Assembly: GCA_016841425.1 (NCBI GenBank)
Contig: JAENZE010000010.1
Location: forward strand, 94,067 to 158,066
Reading direction: 5' to 3'
Source of the DNA: Syntrophomonas sp.
GTDB lineage: Bacteria > Bacillota > Syntrophomonadia > Syntrophomonadales > Syntrophomonadaceae
DNA: 64,000 nt
The translations under genes were made by a program, and so were the position numbers. Of the stretch, positions 61,383 to 64,000 are shown one piece after another. The first letter of the stretch is position 1, and each line of letters begins with the position of its first letter. The notes beneath the pieces were generated by a model. The model worked only from the letters and a program-made list of their open reading frames with translations, was not told the DNA's origin and ran no database searches.

Positions 61383-62513
61383 ATGAAAATATATAAACGA
61401 CTGGCAGCATTGATGATTACGCTCTGCTTTATGATTACAGCAATAATACCTGTGTATGCAGATGATATAGAAGAGGCCCAGCAAAAACTGCAGGACGTCA
61501 GCCGGAAGATAGAAGCACAGCAGAACAATATAAGTCAGGTTAAACAGCAGGAAAATACTATTATGGGGCAGCTGCAAACCCTGGAACAAAATATTGCCGA
61601 TAAAGAGCAGCAGATCAAAGCACTGGCAGCCCGTATCGACGAACTGGAAAATGATATAAGTAAGACCGAAGAGGAGATAAGAATAAGTGAAGAAGAACTG
61701 CAGGTTCAGATAGAATACTTGTGCGAGCGGCTGGTCTATATGTATGAAGACGGGATGGACGTTTCTTACCTGGAAGTACTATTTTCAGCTACTAATATCA
61801 AGGATTTTCTTACTCGATATGATCTGCTTCAATATGTGGTGGAACAGGATATGGATCTAATAGATTCTATCAATAAGCACAAGCGGGCGCTGGATATCAA
61901 AAAGAGTGACCTGGAGATACAAAAGAGAGAGCTGGTTTCCATGCGAGAGGTGCAGGAATCGCAGCGCAGCGAGTTAGAAACTCAGTCAGGCCAGAAAGAG
62001 GAACTACTGGCAAGTGTGCGGCAGGAAAAGAGCAGCTATGAAAAAGCCCTGGAAGAACTGGAACAAACATCCCGGGAGCTGGAAGCCTTAATAAGGGCAT
62101 CGCAGTCTGGCGAACAGCTTGGTACCGGCATATATACCTGGCCCACTCCGGGTTATAGTACCATAACATCTCCCTATGGTATGCGCTACCATCCCATATT
62201 GAAGACTAGAAAGCTGCATACCGGAGTAGACATTGGAGCACCTAACGGAGCCAAAATCGTAGCGGCTGATACAGGTAAGGTTATTTATGTAGGATGGCAA
62301 GGTGGATACGGACAGACCATAATCATAGATCATGGTGGGGTGTCTACTCTATACGCTCATCAATCCAGATTTGCGGTAAGCTCGGGAGAGACAGTAGTCA
62401 AAGGACAGGTGATCGGCTATGTAGGCAGTACCGGTTGGAGTACCGGCCCGCATCTGCACTTTGAAGTAAGAATAAATGGAAATCCCACTGATCCCATGGG
62501 CTATATAAGATAA
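61383..62513 (+). CDS. EnvC/CwlO-like coiled-coil protein with M23 peptidase domain
   Basis: Exported protein of 376 residues. Signal peptide (LAALMITLCFMITAIIPVYA), then a long coiled coil (about 25-245), the region FtsX recognises, and a C-terminal LytM/M23 domain. The zinc ligands expected are present: KLHTGVDIGAP (H, D) and STGPHLHFEVRI (H-x-H), so it may be an active endopeptidase rather than only an activator. Its place right after ftsEX agrees with control by that complex. Confidence 0.92.
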   Translation: MKIYKRLAALMITLCFMITAIIPVYADDIEEAQQKLQDVSRKIEAQQNNISQVKQQENTIMGQLQTLEQNIADKEQQIKALAARIDELENDISKTEEEIRISEEELQVQIEYLCERLVYMYEDGMDVSYLEVLFSATNIKDFLTRYDLLQYVVEQDMDLIDSINKHKRALDIKKSDLEIQKRELVSMREVQESQRSELETQSGQKEELLASVRQEKSSYEKALEELEQTSRELEALIRASQSGEQLGTGIYTWPTPGYSTITSPYGMRYHPILKTRKLHTGVDIGAPNGAKIVAADTGKVIYVGWQGGYGQTIIIDHGGVSTLYAHQSRFAVSSGETVVKGQVIGYVGSTGWSTGPHLHFEVRINGNPTDPMGYIR

Positions 62514-62569
62514 AGAACAAAATTTCCTGCTAACTACAGGAATAAGCCCTGCAGACCAATAATATATGT

Positions 62570-62602
62570 AACCAGGATATTGCTTCCTGGTTATAATTTT
62601 TA
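62570..62602 (+). terminator. Intrinsic terminator after the M23 protein
   Basis: AACCAGGA and TCCTGGTT pair across TATTGCT, followed by ATAATTTTT. Confidence 0.75.
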
Positions 62603-62740
62603 GAGCCTGGATACAAGGGCTGAGCCGGAACTGCTGCTGCCGGTCATAAAATGTTCAGTAAAGCTGCATTGTGTTTCCTGTTAATCAAGAGTAACATAAA
62701 ATCTATAGTTTAATAATAAAATACTAGTGGTGGTGAAGAT

Positions 62741-63892
62741 TTGAATAAAGGAAATGGTTTTTTAAAAGGTTTAAATATTATTTTTTCGACTCTGGGGGTG
62801 CTCTTGGTAGCCGGCTTGATATTTATATTGACTGTAAATCCAATCGGGCTAGGCACCTTAGTAAGTGTAATCGGGCTGGTAAACACCCAGTCGCTCTATA
62901 ATATTGATTCCCAGCAGATGTTGGAAGGAGCCAGCGCCGGCATAGTGGAAGCACTGGATGACCCTTATTCAACTTACCTGGATAAACAAACCTGGCAGGA
63001 ATTAAAGATCAGGTTAGAGGCTAAATTCGGTGGGATCGGAGTCTATGTATTACAGGATAACGAGGGGCAGATCAAAGTATATTCGCCGATAAAAGGTACC
63101 CCGGCTTATGAAGCAGGTGTACAGCATGGCGATATTATTATCAGGATCAATGGAGAGAGTACTATGAATATGACTCAGGATGATGCGGTAACCCTGATGA
63201 GAGGTGATCCCGGAACTCAGCTGGAATTGACCATCTATCGGGAGTCTGATAATAAGGAGTATGTATTCAAGATAGTTCGGGAAATAATAAATGTACCTTC
63301 CGTTGAAGATGAAGTCCTGGATGCCGATAAAGGTATCGGTTATATCAGGCTCAGCCAGTTCCATACCCAATCAAGTGTAGAAATGGCAGAAAGCGTTGAG
63401 CGTTTGATAAACGAAGAGGGGATAAAAGGTCTTATACTTGATCTGCGCAATAATGGCGGAGGTGAATTTGAGGCAGCGATTGACATAGCCAGTATTTTCC
63501 TGGACGAGGGGGATGAGGTAGTGAGTTCGGCTGATGCCCGGGGAAACGAAAAAGTATACAAGGCTTCATCCGGGAAAACTGATATTCCTTTAGTAGTACT
63601 GGTGAACCAGGATAGTGCCAGCGCTTCGGAAATATTGGCGGCCGCCTTGCAGGATAACCAGAGAGCAATGCTGGTAGGATCAACTACCTATGGTAAAGGC
63701 CTGGTACAGACCGTATTTCCTTTACGAGATGGGGGAGCTTTGAAATTGACTACTCAGAAGTATTTTACTCCTAACGGCACTGATATCAACGAAATTGGAA
63801 TTGTTCCCGATCATCTGGTAGCTGATGATATTGAAAACAGTGAAGATGAACAGCTAAATAAAGCGCTTGAGGTGCTTAAACAACAGATGTAA
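62741..63892 (+). CDS. Carboxy-terminal processing protease CtpA/CtpB
   Basis: Membrane-anchored S41 serine protease of 383 residues, TTG start behind GGTGGTGA. An N-terminal membrane helix (IIFSTLGVLLVAGLIFILTV) leads to the PDZ domain (about 95-180: GIGVYVLQDN, TPAYEAGVQHGDIIIRING), then the S41 core with LDLRNNGGGEFEAA, catalytic S294 in QDSASASEILAAAL and K319 in TTYGKGLVQ. Its place after ftsEX equals that of ctpB in Bacillus. It lacks the extra C-terminal region of the S41 protein at 24.1 kb. Confidence 0.94.
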   Translation: MNKGNGFLKGLNIIFSTLGVLLVAGLIFILTVNPIGLGTLVSVIGLVNTQSLYNIDSQQMLEGASAGIVEALDDPYSTYLDKQTWQELKIRLEAKFGGIGVYVLQDNEGQIKVYSPIKGTPAYEAGVQHGDIIIRINGESTMNMTQDDAVTLMRGDPGTQLELTIYRESDNKEYVFKIVREIINVPSVEDEVLDADKGIGYIRLSQFHTQSSVEMAESVERLINEEGIKGLILDLRNNGGGEFEAAIDIASIFLDEGDEVVSSADARGNEKVYKASSGKTDIPLVVLVNQDSASASEILAAALQDNQRAMLVGSTTYGKGLVQTVFPLRDGGALKLTTQKYFTPNGTDINEIGIVPDHLVADDIENSEDEQLNKALEVLKQQM

Positions 63893-63898
63893 TTCACA

Positions 63899-63965
63899 GG
63901 TGACAAGGGGACGGTCCTTTTGTCACCTAGCTTAGTAAATAAATTAGGTGACAAAAGGACCGTCC
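63899..63965. repeat. REP-like inverted pair, GGTGACA-arm type
   Basis: 63899-63927 has arms GGTGACA and TGTCACC around AGGGGACGGTCCTTT; 63947-63965 (GGTGACAAAAGGACCGTCC) is an inverted incomplete copy. It follows the ctp stop codon. The core is the same as in the TGCGACA-arm type, but the arms differ. Confidence 0.85.
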
Positions 63966-64000
63966 GAGACCACTGAAAAAGTCTATTTAGGTAAACGGGT

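Overview
The window looks like a chromosomal segment of a Gram-positive-lineage anaerobe of the class Clostridia, possibly a Syntrophomonas-like organism. The evidence is strong Shine-Dalgarno sites, frequent GTG and TTG starts, and gene order. From degSU onward the order comFC, yvyF, flgM, flgN, flgK, flgL, fliW, csrA, fliD, hag, flaG, fliS, hpf, secA, prfB, ftsEX, ctp follows the well-known Bacillus subtilis arrangement. The genus is inferred from recall, not from a search.

Layout. 1-8.3 kb: a surface polysaccharide or glycan locus with a Wzy/ligase-type membrane protein, two glycosyltransferases, a broken third one, a PglC-like phosphoglycosyl transferase, a DegT-type aminotransferase, an ATP-grasp enzyme and a nucleotide-sugar epimerase. 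8.6-9.5 kb: an MNT/HepT toxin-antitoxin pair. 9.9-13.4 kb: a large secreted subtilisin-like protease with S-layer anchoring domains. 13.5-17.1 kb (minus strand): an aroF-tyrA-aroA operon with a candidate attenuator. 17.2-17.4 kb: a 26-codon holin-like toxin gene with the architecture of a type I toxin-antitoxin locus. 17.4-22.3 kb: an ECF sigma factor and anti-sigma factor (minus strand), a long leader region, and a major secreted surface protein. Three sites with the same GGAAC-N18-GTCTAA promoter structure connect the sigma gene to the surface protein gene. 22.8-31.0 kb: an efflux cluster (TolC-like, S41 protease, lipoprotein adaptor, RND pump, TetR regulator) with two matching candidate TetR operators. 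31.1-34.4 kb: a flavin-fold protein, UDP-GlcNAc 2-epimerase and a phosphohexomutase.

34.4-56.1 kb: DegS/DegU, competence protein ComFC and the late flagellar genes. The flagellin leader carries a hairpin that matches a CsrA site, so the nearby fliW and csrA genes probably form the known FliW-CsrA-flagellin feedback loop. A sigma-28-type promoter precedes flaG-fliS. A REP-associated tyrosine transposase (RAYT) with inverted repeats and a perfect 239-bp tandem duplication sits just after flagellin. secA, motA, motB, prfB (with programmed frameshift), a split transketolase, ftsEX, a murein hydrolase activator and a CtpA protease complete the window.

Repeats are unusually informative. A dispersed family shares a GGGGACG core, while its flanking complementary arms differ from copy to copy (TGCGACA/TGTCGCA, GGTGACA/TGTCACC, GGCAACA/TGTTGCC). 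A second palindrome family (AGCGGAGAAT half-site) occurs four times, including both sides of the flagellin gene. The least explained items are the tandem RNA-like element at 19.4 kb, the long leader of the surface protein gene, the TolC-like protein that seems to lack most beta-barrel segments, and the REP arm covariation.
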